Of a stretch of DNA of 12,459 nt, positions 1-6,468 are shown in pieces. Where the stretch lies: the NCBI GenBank assembly GCA_026014605.1, contig JAOZIC010000192.1, positions 6,651 to 19,109 of the forward strand. The letters run 5' to 3'. Both the position numbers and the translations under genes were made by a program. How positions within the stretch are numbered: position 1 is the stretch's first letter; every line of letters starts with the position of its first letter. The stretch comes from Candidatus Bathyarchaeota archaeon (lineage in GTDB: Archaea > Thermoproteota > Bathyarchaeia > Bathyarchaeales > Bathyarchaeaceae). The notes under the pieces were generated by a model. That model did not search any database and was not told where the DNA came from. It saw nothing but the letters and a program-made list of their open reading frames with translations.

Positions 1-287
1 GCTATTGCAAAATCGCTTCGTGCAGTAGGCATCGAAGACCTAATTGTCCAAGTATCCGTTTCTGGGTCATACATTTCATTACGCCCAACCCAAGTATCGT
101 TGTATTTACCACCAATAGCAAAAATTTTGCCATCAACAACAGCAACCCCAAAATCCCGCCTCAAATAAAGCATCGACTCCTTTTCCACCCAAGAATCCTC
201 AGCAGCCAAAACAGAAGGACTAACTAAAAACACAAAAAGCAAAATGAAAACAAAGAACAGCCCAACCATTCTTGAGAGGCGTTTCAT
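1..287 (-). CDS. Exported kelch-repeat protein, C-terminus beyond window edge (partial)
   Basis: I translated this by hand from the ATG at 287-285; 95 codons lie inside the window and the frame stays open to the edge. Residues 1-29 form a signal peptide (MKRLSR, then a long hydrophobic run ending near VLAAEDSW), so the protein should be exported. The rest is the first kelch blade and the start of the second: a GVAVVDGKIFAIGG strand with the diglycine, then EMYDPETDTW and MPTARSDFAIA. It is clearly homologous to the divergent kelch gene that follows (shared NEMYDP, TDTW, MPT-R-DFA segments). The start is supported by GGGTGG five bases upstream on the minus strand. Kelch blades usually build a beta-propeller for protein or sugar binding; the ligand is unknown. 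Blade number cannot be judged because the gene is cut. Confidence 0.85.
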   Translation of the reverse strand, partial: MKRLSRMVGLFFVFILLFVFLVSPSVLAAEDSWVEKESMLYLRRDFGVAVVDGKIFAIGGKYNDTWVGRNEMYDPETDTWTIRSSMPTARSDFAI

Positions 288-388
288 AAAAACCACCCAA
301 CAAAATAACAAAGAAGAAACAAATTGAAAAACATTCTCACAAATCAACAATAAAACAAGAAAACTTGAACAAAACGTATCAATACATA

Positions 389-404
389 GTCAAGAAACCT
401 TGAC
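389..404. promoter_or_regulatory. Perfect 16-bp palindrome, candidate operator between divergent kelch genes
   Basis: GTCAAG-AAAC-CTTGAC is a perfect 6-bp inverted repeat with a 4-base centre. It lies about ten bases upstream of the TATA-like stretch of the right-hand kelch gene and about 100 bases upstream of the left-hand one. That placement suits a dimeric helix-turn-helix regulator controlling both genes. No second copy was noticed in the window, so the operator role is an inference; it could also be a short RNA hairpin in a transcript from elsewhere. Confidence 0.35.
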
Positions 405-413
405 AAAAAATGC

Positions 414-427
414 TTTATTCAATTTAA
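414..427 (+). promoter_or_regulatory. TATA-like element for the right-hand kelch gene, possibly leaderless
   Basis: The run TTTATTCAATTTAA is centred about 26 bases upstream of the ATG at 446, the distance expected between an archaeal TATA box and the transcription start. No Shine-Dalgarno sequence precedes that ATG. Together these suggest a leaderless transcript. The TATA match is weak. Confidence 0.35.
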
Positions 428-445
428 CGAAGAAATATAATTGAT

Positions 446-1834
446 ATGACAAGTAAGCTGAAGAAAACTAAGTCAGTAATCGCCATATCGTTGATGTTAT
501 TCTGTCTGATGCCTGTTTTAGTTTTTCCAGCAAACGCAGAAACAGATTCTTGGACAACTTTGGCTGAAATGCCCACAGCAAGGGCAGGACTGGGTGTCGC
601 GGTTGTAGATAGAAAAATCTATGCCATAGGCGGGTATAACGGCAACTATTTGGGGGTCAACGAAATGTACGACCCCAAAACAGACACATGGACAACAATA
701 AAACAAATGCCGACACCAAGGACTGATTTTGCAGTAGCAGTGTACCAAAACAAAATCTACTGCATAGGTGGAATGACTAACGGTGATGTAACGGGCAAAA
801 CCGAAGTCTACGACCCAACCACAAACATGTGGGAAACAAAAACGTCAATGCCCACACCAAGATGCAGCTTAGAAGCAAATGTTGCAAACGGCAAAATTTA
901 CTTAGTTGGTGGAAAAACTACCCAATACATCATTTCGACAAAAAATGAAGTGTATAACCCAGCCACGGATTCATGGTCAACAACAGCACCTGACATACCA
1001 AGCCCGCTTTATTATTACGCATCAGTAGTTATTGACGATGAAATATACATAATAGGAGGCAACAGTTATCGGATGGCCCCCGGAGGAGGAGCACCACCTC
1101 CGCCACCAGTTAACGAAACTTGGATATATGAAACACAAACCGCCCAATGGCATCAAGGAATATCTCTTTCAGATCTAACAACAACTGGAGATGCAACAGT
1201 GACAACAGGGGTCGATGCGCCCCAAAGAATATACGTCATTGGAGGATATCGATGGCTGTCCTTAACAACACCTGAAGTAAGCGGCCAAGTAAGCGTATAC
1301 AATCCAACAACAAAGACATGGACATTTGGCGAAGATATGCCCACCAGTCGCGTGGCGTTAGCTGTTGCAGTAGTAAACGACAAAATCTACGCCATAGGCG
1401 GATATGAAAGCGATTTGTCGGCATCAACAGTTAATGAACAGTACACCCCGATAGGATACGAAAAACCGAAAGTGATGTCTGTTTTTGTGGATTCACCCAC
1501 AAACAAAACATACTACACGGACACGATTAAGCTGCAGTTTGTAATCAACAAATCCGTATCACTAGTCACATACAGCCTAGACAACAAAGATAACGTTTCA
1601 ATAACTGAGAACCCGACTTTAACGCTCTCAGATTTGTCTGACGGAAGTCACAGCATAACAGTTTATGCACAAGACACACAAGGCAATTACGCAAAATCAC
1701 AGACAGCCTATTTCACAGTACAAACACACCAAAAAACGCTGTTAATCGCAGTTATTGGTGTAGCAGCTATAACGGCAACAGCAATCATCTGTAGATATAA
1801 AATCAAACGGGCTACAAAGAAGAGTACAAAATAA
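446..1834 (+). CDS. Exported, membrane-anchored kelch beta-propeller protein with Ig-like domain
   Basis: 462 residues. Residues 1-31 are a signal peptide (basic MTSKLKKTK, hydrophobic core, cleavage near ANAETD). Residues ~34-340 hold six kelch blades, each with a diglycine strand: AIGGYNG, CIGGMTN, LVGGKTT, IIGGNSY, VIGGYRW, AIGGYES. Six is a normal count for a closed propeller. Blade 4 carries a loop with GGGAPPPPP. Residues ~345-427 look like an Ig-like beta domain of the kind found in archaeal surface proteins (TYSLDN, LSDGSHSITVYAQDTQGN). Residues ~433-450 are one transmembrane helix followed by a basic tail, so the propeller should face outside and be tethered to the membrane. The likely role is surface adhesion or glycan/protein binding; no catalytic motif is seen. 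It is a divergent paralogue of the truncated kelch gene to its left. Confidence 0.9.
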   Translation: MTSKLKKTKSVIAISLMLFCLMPVLVFPANAETDSWTTLAEMPTARAGLGVAVVDRKIYAIGGYNGNYLGVNEMYDPKTDTWTTIKQMPTPRTDFAVAVYQNKIYCIGGMTNGDVTGKTEVYDPTTNMWETKTSMPTPRCSLEANVANGKIYLVGGKTTQYIISTKNEVYNPATDSWSTTAPDIPSPLYYYASVVIDDEIYIIGGNSYRMAPGGGAPPPPPVNETWIYETQTAQWHQGISLSDLTTTGDATVTTGVDAPQRIYVIGGYRWLSLTTPEVSGQVSVYNPTTKTWTFGEDMPTSRVALAVAVVNDKIYAIGGYESDLSASTVNEQYTPIGYEKPKVMSVFVDSPTNKTYYTDTIKLQFVINKSVSLVTYSLDNKDNVSITENPTLTLSDLSDGSHSITVYAQDTQGNYAKSQTAYFTVQTHQKTLLIAVIGVAAITATAIICRYKIKRATKKSTK

Positions 1835-2086
1835 TCTCAAGATTATAGGATTAGATACGAATAAACATAACTACATTATGTTAGTGCGTTAAGTTCAGCC
1901 CCACACAAAATGTTGACTATTAAGAAGTGGGACGACAAGTGTACAACTGAAACCAATAAAGATACTATGATGGATTTGCGGACAAAAGCTTTGGCATATT
2001 AGTATCCTAATAGTAGTTCATTGTTGAAATCAACCTTTTTTCTGAAAAAACCAGCAATACCATCAACTGTGTTCTTGATGTGCGGT
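1835..2086. other. Convergent intergenic gap, no gene seen
   Basis: This 252-base stretch lies between the stops of the kelch gene (+) and cobS (-). I find no convincing open frame with an SD sequence and no tRNA-like cloverleaf. It holds small inverted repeats: ATAATC-TCAA-GATTAT at 1831-1846, overlapping the kelch stop codon, and ATTAG-TATC-CTAAT near 1998-2011. It also has a T6/A6 stretch around 2035-2050 that could end transcription from either side. None is strong enough to name. Confidence 0.5.
2035..2050 (-). terminator. Possible T-tract terminator of cobS
   Basis: On the minus strand a TTTTTT run (complement of A2045-2050) occurs about 37 bases past the cobS stop. It can pair with an A6 run across a 3-base loop. 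Archaeal termination needs mainly a T-tract, so this is plausible, but an A/T-only stem is weak evidence. Confidence 0.3.
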
Positions 2087-2827
2087 TTATGCTATTATGG
2101 CGATTATCATGATTAGGGCTATCATTCTGTTGATTTCGTTGGTTGCACCCATAACGTCGCCTGTTACACATTCTAACGTTTTGTTTGAGTGGTTAGTCAA
2201 AAGCGCAACCGCAATAACCATGGCAGCTAAAACAAAAACAAACCAAACACCAACCAAAGCAACACCCACCAACGCACACAAAACCAAAGAACTTGCAACC
2301 CTAACATGCTGATTCTTCATGGACTCGACAACAAAATAGCCCATACCCTTGTAAGAAGGCAACTTACCAAGATACGCAGTCAAAACCATACTCGTCTTCG
2401 CCACAACCTCCGCAACCACAGCCACCTTCAAAAGCTCCAACCCAGAAAACTCGCCATACGCCAAACCAGTCAACGCCAAAACAATAACACCAGACGCAAC
2501 CGCAGCCGCACCAGTATACATATCATGCATAACCTCCAACCGCCGCTTAGTATCACCCCGAGCCATCGCCGCATCACTAAAGTCCAAAAGCCCATCAAGG
2601 TGATGAAAACCAGTCAACAACTGTATGCTAACCAAAACAATAAAGCCGCAAATCAAATCAGGCAAAAACCATGAACAAACTAAACCAATACATCCAGCAA
2701 TCCCACCAAGCACCAACCCAACCAAAGGCGAAAGGAAAAAAACCTTGGACAACGCGTCGATGGACTCCATTCCAAGCGGCACAATCGACAAAAACCCGAA
2801 CAAACCCTTCAAACCTTTGAGCAGCAA
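2087..2827 (-). CDS. cobS: Adenosylcobinamide-GDP ribazoletransferase (cobalamin synthase)
   Basis: 246 residues, a normal CobS length. CobS is an integral membrane enzyme that joins adenosylcobinamide-GDP to alpha-ribazole (or its 5'-phosphate), the last assembly step of the cobamide nucleotide loop. Family marks are visible: the N-terminal GLFGFLSIVPLG (residues 8-19), the signature LTGFHHLDGLLDFSDA (71-86) with its HLDG core and acidic residues, HDMYTGAAA (101-109), and GDVMGATNEI (223-232) near the C-terminus. Several hydrophobic helices lie between them. The start is a TTG with GAGGTG eight bases upstream. The gene is divergent from the corrinoid protein/mtrH operon, which uses the class of cofactor that CobS completes. 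The family call is secure; the lower-ligand base used is not visible from sequence. Confidence 0.93.
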   Translation of the reverse strand: MLLKGLKGLFGFLSIVPLGMESIDALSKVFFLSPLVGLVLGGIAGCIGLVCSWFLPDLICGFIVLVSIQLLTGFHHLDGLLDFSDAAMARGDTKRRLEVMHDMYTGAAAVASGVIVLALTGLAYGEFSGLELLKVAVVAEVVAKTSMVLTAYLGKLPSYKGMGYFVVESMKNQHVRVASSLVLCALVGVALVGVWFVFVLAAMVIAVALLTNHSNKTLECVTGDVMGATNEINRMIALIMIIAIIA

Positions 2828-2835
2828 CCTGTAAG

Positions 2836-2841
2836 CACCTC
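2836..2841 (-). promoter_or_regulatory. Ribosome binding site deciding the cobS TTG start
   Basis: On the minus strand GAGGTG lies eight bases before the TTG at 2827. There is no in-frame ATG nearby that would keep the conserved N-terminal GLFGFL segment, so this site fixes the non-ATG start. Confidence 0.65.
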
Positions 2842-2881
2842 AATTCATGTGTTGTCTTGAACAAAATATGTCAGAAGATAC

Positions 2882-2890
2882 GCATTTAAG
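2882..2890 (-). promoter_or_regulatory. TATA box for cobS
   Basis: Read on the minus strand, CTTAAATGC resembles an archaeal TATA box. Transcription would start near 2860, giving a leader of about 30 bases that contains the GAGGTG site. It is similar to the CTTAAATAA element upstream of paralogue A in this window. Confidence 0.45.
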
Positions 2891-2933
2891 TTTGTTTAAG
2901 ACCAAACAACCAACTCTTACAATACCGACGCAA

Positions 2934-2943
2934 ACCTTATACG
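2934..2943 (+). promoter_or_regulatory. TATA box for the corrinoid protein/mtrH operon
   Basis: ACCTTATACG is preceded by an A-rich BRE-like stretch (GCAAACC overlaps it). A start about 25 bases downstream, near 2963, would leave a 30-base leader ending in the SD sequence GAAGGT (2981-2986), six bases from the ATG. Confidence 0.5.
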
Positions 2944-2992
2944 CATCAACACGAATAAAAACCCAGATATTTCAAAAATAGAAGGTATCGTT

Positions 2993-3412
2993 ATGTCTTG
3001 GTTAAAATCCATGATGGAGAAAGAACCGGAAGAGCCCGAAAACCCAATCGGAACAATAGTAATCGGAACCCTCGACCCCGACATGCACATAACCCCCAAA
3101 GAAATGGTCCGCAAATCCCTTAAAAAAGCAGGATTCAAATGCATCGACGTAGGCAAAAAAGCACCAGCATCCGACTTTGTTTCACAAGCAAAAAACAACA
3201 ACGCAGACATTATTGCAGTCTCAATTAACACTGCACCAGCAAAAAACAACTTGCCAGGCCTGATGTCACAAATTCAAGCAGCTGGTCTAACCGCCAAAAT
3301 CATGATCGGCGGCGCAGCTGTTGACAAAAGTGACGCAGACGAAATAGGTGCAATGTTCGGAGAGACAAGGGAAGAAGCCGTAGCACTAGCAAAGAAAGCG
3401 ATGGGTCAATAA
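2993..3412 (+). CDS. Small corrinoid-binding protein (methyl carrier), cobalamin-binding domain only
   Basis: 139 residues forming one B12-binding Rossmann-like domain. After a charged N-terminal tail (EKEPEEPENP), the fold starts at GTIVIGTLDPDMH. D30-x-H32 matches the D-x-H motif whose His replaces the lower cobalamin ligand, but the usual G-D-x-H-D-I-G-K reads P-D-M-H-I-T-P-K here. Further matches are ALKKAGF-like KSLKKAGFKCIDVG (41-54), VSINTAP (76-82) with the conserved Ser, and MIGGAAV (104-110). The N-terminal four-helix cap domain of MtaC/MtbC/MttC-type carriers (about 90 residues) is absent. The SD is GAAGGT, six bases before the ATG. mtrH follows after 45 bases on the same strand, so the likely role is carrying a methyl group on Co between a substrate methyltransferase and MtrH. 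A B12-dependent mutase small subunit is the main alternative and is less likely beside mtrH. Confidence 0.82.
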   Translation: MSWLKSMMEKEPEEPENPIGTIVIGTLDPDMHITPKEMVRKSLKKAGFKCIDVGKKAPASDFVSQAKNNNADIIAVSINTAPAKNNLPGLMSQIQAAGLTAKIMIGGAAVDKSDADEIGAMFGETREEAVALAKKAMGQ

Positions 3413-3457
3413 TCGCGTCGGCGAAGTCTCCGCAAATAAAAAATGAAGTGAGTTAGT

Positions 3458-4375
3458 ATGTTCAAATTCGAAAAGGAACAAAAAATTGTTAACGCCGGCG
3501 GAATCAAGCTCGGAGGTCAACCAGGAGAGCTTCCAACAGCGCTTACAGCTACAATCTTTTACATAGGACACAAGATTGTACAGGACAAAAAACTAGGTAT
3601 TTTCGACAAAGCACGAGCTGAAACTTTGATCAACAGGATGGACGAACTGTCAGACATGACAACAAACCCGTTCATCTTGGACGTCGTAGGAACATCAGTA
3701 GACGCATTCAAAAGCTACATCGACTTCATCGCAAAAGTAACAGAAGCACCAATACAAATAGACGCAATCAGCCCAAAACTAAGAATGGAAACAATCAAAT
3801 GGGCACACGAAGTCGGTCTATCAGAACGAATAATCAACAACTCCATATACAACGGAGTCAAAGAAGCAGAACTAGAAAACTTGAAAAACTGCGGAGTTAA
3901 AGCGTCAATCATCCTGTGTGACAACCCACAAGATGACAGCACAGAAGCCAAACTTGGAATCCTACCCCAAATCTTGGAAATGGGAGACCAAGCAGGCATA
4001 GAAGGCGCACTCATCGACACAGCCATGCCCTCATGGGGAATCGGCGTCGGAGCAGGACTCAGAGCAATCTACTTGATCAAAGAACAATATGGTGACCGCG
4101 GAGCAGTCGGGACTGGTATCGGAAACGTCTCTGACACACTTGGATGGGTCAAAGGCAACTTCTCCAAAGAAGTCAAGAAAGCCACAGACGCAGCACAAAA
4201 CGCCATATTGCCAATGATCGGATGTGACTGGATCATGTTTGGTCCTATCGAATTCGCAGAATTCGTATTCCCAGCTGTTGCAGTAGTAGACACATACATC
4301 TTAACTGCGACCGCAGAACTAGGCATCCGACCACTGATCGAAGGTGGACATCCGCTCTTCAAGCTAGTCGGCTAA
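3458..4375 (+). CDS. mtrH: MtrH-family corrinoid:tetrahydropterin methyltransferase
   Basis: 305 residues, close to the usual length of MtrH, the catalytic methyltransferase subunit of N5-methyl-tetrahydromethanopterin:coenzyme M methyltransferase. Typical family stretches run from end to end: MFKFEKEQKIVNAGG, LGGQPGELPTAL, IFYIGHKIV, INRMDELSDMTTNPFILDVVG, then RIINNSIYNG (beginning near residue 123), and a C-terminal GTGIGNVSDTLGW plus CDWIMFGPIEFAEFVFP. It is a soluble TIM-barrel protein. No mtrA-G genes are nearby. The partner is instead the small corrinoid protein 45 bases upstream, so it probably moves methyl groups between that carrier and tetrahydromethanopterin (or a related tetrahydropterin) rather than driving the membrane sodium pump. 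GTGAG lies about five bases before the ATG. A hairpin/T-tract terminator follows the stop. Confidence 0.93.
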   Translation: MFKFEKEQKIVNAGGIKLGGQPGELPTALTATIFYIGHKIVQDKKLGIFDKARAETLINRMDELSDMTTNPFILDVVGTSVDAFKSYIDFIAKVTEAPIQIDAISPKLRMETIKWAHEVGLSERIINNSIYNGVKEAELENLKNCGVKASIILCDNPQDDSTEAKLGILPQILEMGDQAGIEGALIDTAMPSWGIGVGAGLRAIYLIKEQYGDRGAVGTGIGNVSDTLGWVKGNFSKEVKKATDAAQNAILPMIGCDWIMFGPIEFAEFVFPAVAVVDTYILTATAELGIRPLIEGGHPLFKLVG

Positions 4376-4392
4376 ACAAAATCCAACTTTTT

Positions 4393-4428
4393 AAATGGGC
4401 GTTAAGCCCATTTTTGTTTTTTTCTTTT
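4393..4428 (+). terminator. Hairpin and T-tract terminator of the corrinoid protein/mtrH operon
   Basis: AAATGGGC-GTTAA-GCCCATTT is a perfect 8-bp stem with a 5-base loop, running directly into TTTTTGTTTTTTTCTTTT. It begins 18 bases past the mtrH stop. The gene on the other strand ends at 4439 and has its own T-run on the complement of A4429-4435. Confidence 0.8.
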
Positions 4429-4438
4429 AAAAAAATTT

Positions 4439-5839
4439 TTAGAACTTGAATCCTAAAAAGCGTAGTAGATACGCAAAGGAAGTTTTTGCAGAAGAGATTC
4501 CGTAGACTCCGCCTTTTGAAATCATTCGAAGAACGTAGGTAGGTCGCAGATAGAACTGCATGTATGCTTTTTCTCGGATTTCTTGCAGGTCTTTCATTGT
4601 TATCATTGGAGTTTCAAACGTTGGTGTTGCGGTGTCGTAACTGTCAAAGTTAGTTATTCGTAGCCAACCTTTTTCCTTAACCGTGTCATACAAAGGCGTT
4701 CCAGGGTACGGAGTAGCAATGTAAAATCCAATTTCGTGCGGGTTTAACTCTTTGATAACATAGTTCACTGTTTCCCAAGCAGACTCTTTGGTTTCACCCG
4801 GAAAACCTAGAATGATGTTGGTTACAATCATCATACCGTTGTCGTTAACCCACTTGAAGGCGCGTTTAGTTTGTTCGACGTATTCTTTTGTTTGCTCGCT
4901 TTTGCCCATACCAGACAGTACTTCTTTAGAGCAAGATTCTACTCCGAACCACACTGCGATGCAGCCTGCTTTTCTCATCTTCTTGAGCAAATCGTTTGTA
5001 ACCATGTCAACACGGGTTTCGCAGTCCCATGCAATCTTTAGTTTCCGTTTTAGAAGTTCGTCACAGATTTGTTCCACACGTTCGTGGTCAACAGAAAATG
5101 CGTCGTCATAGAAGGTCATCTGAGTTGCGCCGTACTTCTTGTGCAACATTTCCATTTCGTCAACTACGTTTTTGGGGCTTCTCATACGGTAGCCTCGCCC
5201 GAACATGCGTACTGCTGAACAGAAGTTACACCAGTAAACACAGCCTCGGCTTGTGACTAATGGAAAGATGATTTTTCCTTGTCGCATGAAAGTTTTCAAA
5301 GGAAACAGGTGGTGTGCAGGAAACGGAAGGTCATCCAAGTTTTGGATGTAAGGACGGTCTTCGTTTCGAACCAGTTCGCCGTTTACCATGTGGCTTGTGC
5401 CTAAAACGTCTGTTAGGGGTTTGTCTGCTTTTAGTCTGTCCGCAAGTTCCAGAAGAGTGTATTCTCCTTCTTTGCGTACTATAACGTCGATTTCTGGGCA
5501 TTCTTGAAATGCTTCTTTGTCCCAGAAAGTAACATGTACACCACCGAGCATGGTTACTGCATCCGGGTGGACACGTTTTGCGATTCTGATTACTTTAAGC
5601 GCATTATTATAGGTGAAGGTTGTTGAGGTTACTCCAATTACCGTTGGTTCTTGTTTGGCGATTTCTTTTTCAAAATCTTCATGCGATAAATGCAGTGCTT
5701 GACAGTCGATAATGTTTACTGAGTAACCATTTTTTTCTAAAACAGCCGCCATATATCCGATGCCTAAGGGTATCGCTGGAGGATGCTGATGGCCCACCCG
5801 TGGGTAAGGCGGGTTTACTAGAGTTATTTTTACGTTCAC
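4439..5839 (-). CDS. B12-binding-domain radical SAM protein (class B type)
   Basis: 466 residues from the chosen start. Residues 1-~150 form a cobalamin-binding domain (ITLVNPPYP, LGIGYMAAVLEKNGY, MLGGVHVTF). Residues ~190-410 form a radical SAM barrel with C200-x3-C204-x2-C207 in SRGCVYWCNFCS for the [4Fe-4S] cluster and SAM, then TFYDDAFSVD, WFGVES, LGFPGET and ATPYPGTPLYD. The layout is that of the BchE/HpnP/HpnJ-like group, which carries out methylation, cyclisation or C-C chemistry on lipids, cofactors or natural products; the substrate cannot be read from the sequence. A GTG at 5857 would extend the frame, but the GTG at 5839 is preferred because GAGGA lies six bases before it and the B12 domain then starts MNVKITLVNPPYP, as is normal for the family. 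The gene is convergent with mtrH. Confidence 0.9.
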   Translation of the reverse strand: MNVKITLVNPPYPRVGHQHPPAIPLGIGYMAAVLEKNGYSVNIIDCQALHLSHEDFEKEIAKQEPTVIGVTSTTFTYNNALKVIRIAKRVHPDAVTMLGGVHVTFWDKEAFQECPEIDVIVRKEGEYTLLELADRLKADKPLTDVLGTSHMVNGELVRNEDRPYIQNLDDLPFPAHHLFPLKTFMRQGKIIFPLVTSRGCVYWCNFCSAVRMFGRGYRMRSPKNVVDEMEMLHKKYGATQMTFYDDAFSVDHERVEQICDELLKRKLKIAWDCETRVDMVTNDLLKKMRKAGCIAVWFGVESCSKEVLSGMGKSEQTKEYVEQTKRAFKWVNDNGMMIVTNIILGFPGETKESAWETVNYVIKELNPHEIGFYIATPYPGTPLYDTVKEKGWLRITNFDSYDTATPTFETPMITMKDLQEIREKAYMQFYLRPTYVLRMISKGGVYGISSAKTSFAYLLRFLGFKF

Positions 5840-5845
5840 GTAAAT

Positions 5846-5850
5846 TCCTC
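5846..5850 (-). promoter_or_regulatory. Ribosome binding site deciding the radical SAM start
   Basis: GAGGA on the minus strand, six bases upstream of the GTG at 5839. It lies inside the longer frame that begins at the 5857 GTG, which has no comparable site. Confidence 0.6.
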
Positions 5851-5881
5851 GCAACACTTTGCTTAGCTATGCCTTAACAGC

Positions 5882-5893
5882 AAGTATATTTTT
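5882..5893. promoter_or_regulatory. Shared AT-rich promoter core between divergent radical SAM and DUF1616 genes
   Basis: AAGTATATTTTT reads as a TATA-like box on both strands (plus TATATTTTTA; minus AAAAATATACTT). Starts about 25 bases away in each direction fall near 5862 for the radical SAM gene and 5912 for the DUF1616-like gene, both consistent with their translation starts. Confidence 0.45.
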
Positions 5894-5919
5894 ATGTTCT
5901 CTCACTTATAAGAAGGCTG

Positions 5920-6375
5920 GTGGGTTGTTTGAAAACATTGAACAGGGAATCAACACGTTCAGTTACGCAAACTACAACAGTTAACCAGAATTTTGGAACC
6001 ATGATTACATCAAAAACCAGTTACTGGTTCTGGATAGTCATCGGATTAGCAGTTCTCGCATTTGCCACAATACAACTCATTCCCGAATCGGCAACACCCC
6101 AAGCATACATACGATACATATTCGCGTTCATCCTCGTGGCGTTCCTACCCGGATACTGCCTAACCCAAACACTGTTCCCAAAACAGGAAACAATGGACCT
6201 AATCGAACGAATCACATTCTCCATAGGACTGAGCTTTGCCATAACAGCATTAACAGGACTGTTCCTGAGTTTCTCACCATTCAAACTAACACTTGAAACC
6301 GCACTACCCACACTAGGTGGACTGGTAATCGTTTTAGCAGTAGTTGGCATAATTCGAAGCTACAAAACACAGTAA
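5920..6375 (+). CDS. DUF1616-like small membrane protein
   Basis: Up to 151 residues with four predicted membrane helices at about 35-54, 63-86, 98-118 and 127-146. The stretch RYIFAFILVAFLPGYCLTQTLFP, followed by IERITFSIGLSFAITALTG, is the core of the archaeal DUF1616 family, whose function is not known and whose members are often larger. The start is uncertain: GTG at 5920, TTG at 5929 (with GGTGGG five bases upstream) or ATG at 6001, which would trim the polar N-terminal tail to MITSKTSYWFW and give 124 residues. The gene is divergent from the radical SAM gene with 80 bases between starts. A membrane role in surface glycan or lipid assembly would be in line with the glycosyltransferase neighbours of other DUF1616 proteins, but nothing here proves it. 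Confidence 0.75.
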   Translation: MGCLKTLNRESTRSVTQTTTVNQNFGTMITSKTSYWFWIVIGLAVLAFATIQLIPESATPQAYIRYIFAFILVAFLPGYCLTQTLFPKQETMDLIERITFSIGLSFAITALTGLFLSFSPFKLTLETALPTLGGLVIVLAVVGIIRSYKTQ

Positions 6376-6411
6376 CAAAATTCTAAAAATTACAAAAACT
6401 GCGAAAGGTTT

Positions 6412-6445
6412 TTCGGTAAAAAAAGAAAGAAAAAGGCCGAAGCCT
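6412..6445 (-). terminator. UUCG-loop hairpin and T-tract terminator of paralogue A
   Basis: On the minus strand, about 24 bases past the stop of paralogue A, AGGC-TTCG-GCCT forms a short stem capped by a UUCG tetraloop (complement of 6434-6445). It is followed by TTTTTCTTTCTTTTTTT. A short stem with this very stable loop and a long T-tract is a good terminator. Confidence 0.7.
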
Positions 6446-6468
6446 GTTTTAAAAAAGTTGGTAGGTTC

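Noticed and set aside
1831..1846. ATAATC-TCAA-GATTAT hairpin at the stop of the kelch gene as a terminator
   Set aside because: The stem is short and A/T-rich, overlaps the stop codon and is not followed by a T-tract.
2097..2834. Three plus-strand open frames (71, 122 and 69 codons) over the cobS region
   Set aside because: They lie opposite cobS, which has clear family motifs throughout. Their translations are low-complexity (Asn, Thr, Lys, Gln, Arg) with no SD or homology.
5840..5857. Six-codon N-terminal extension of the radical SAM gene from a GTG at 5857
   Set aside because: The extension contains the GAGGA site serving the GTG at 5839, and the B12 domain begins normally from there.
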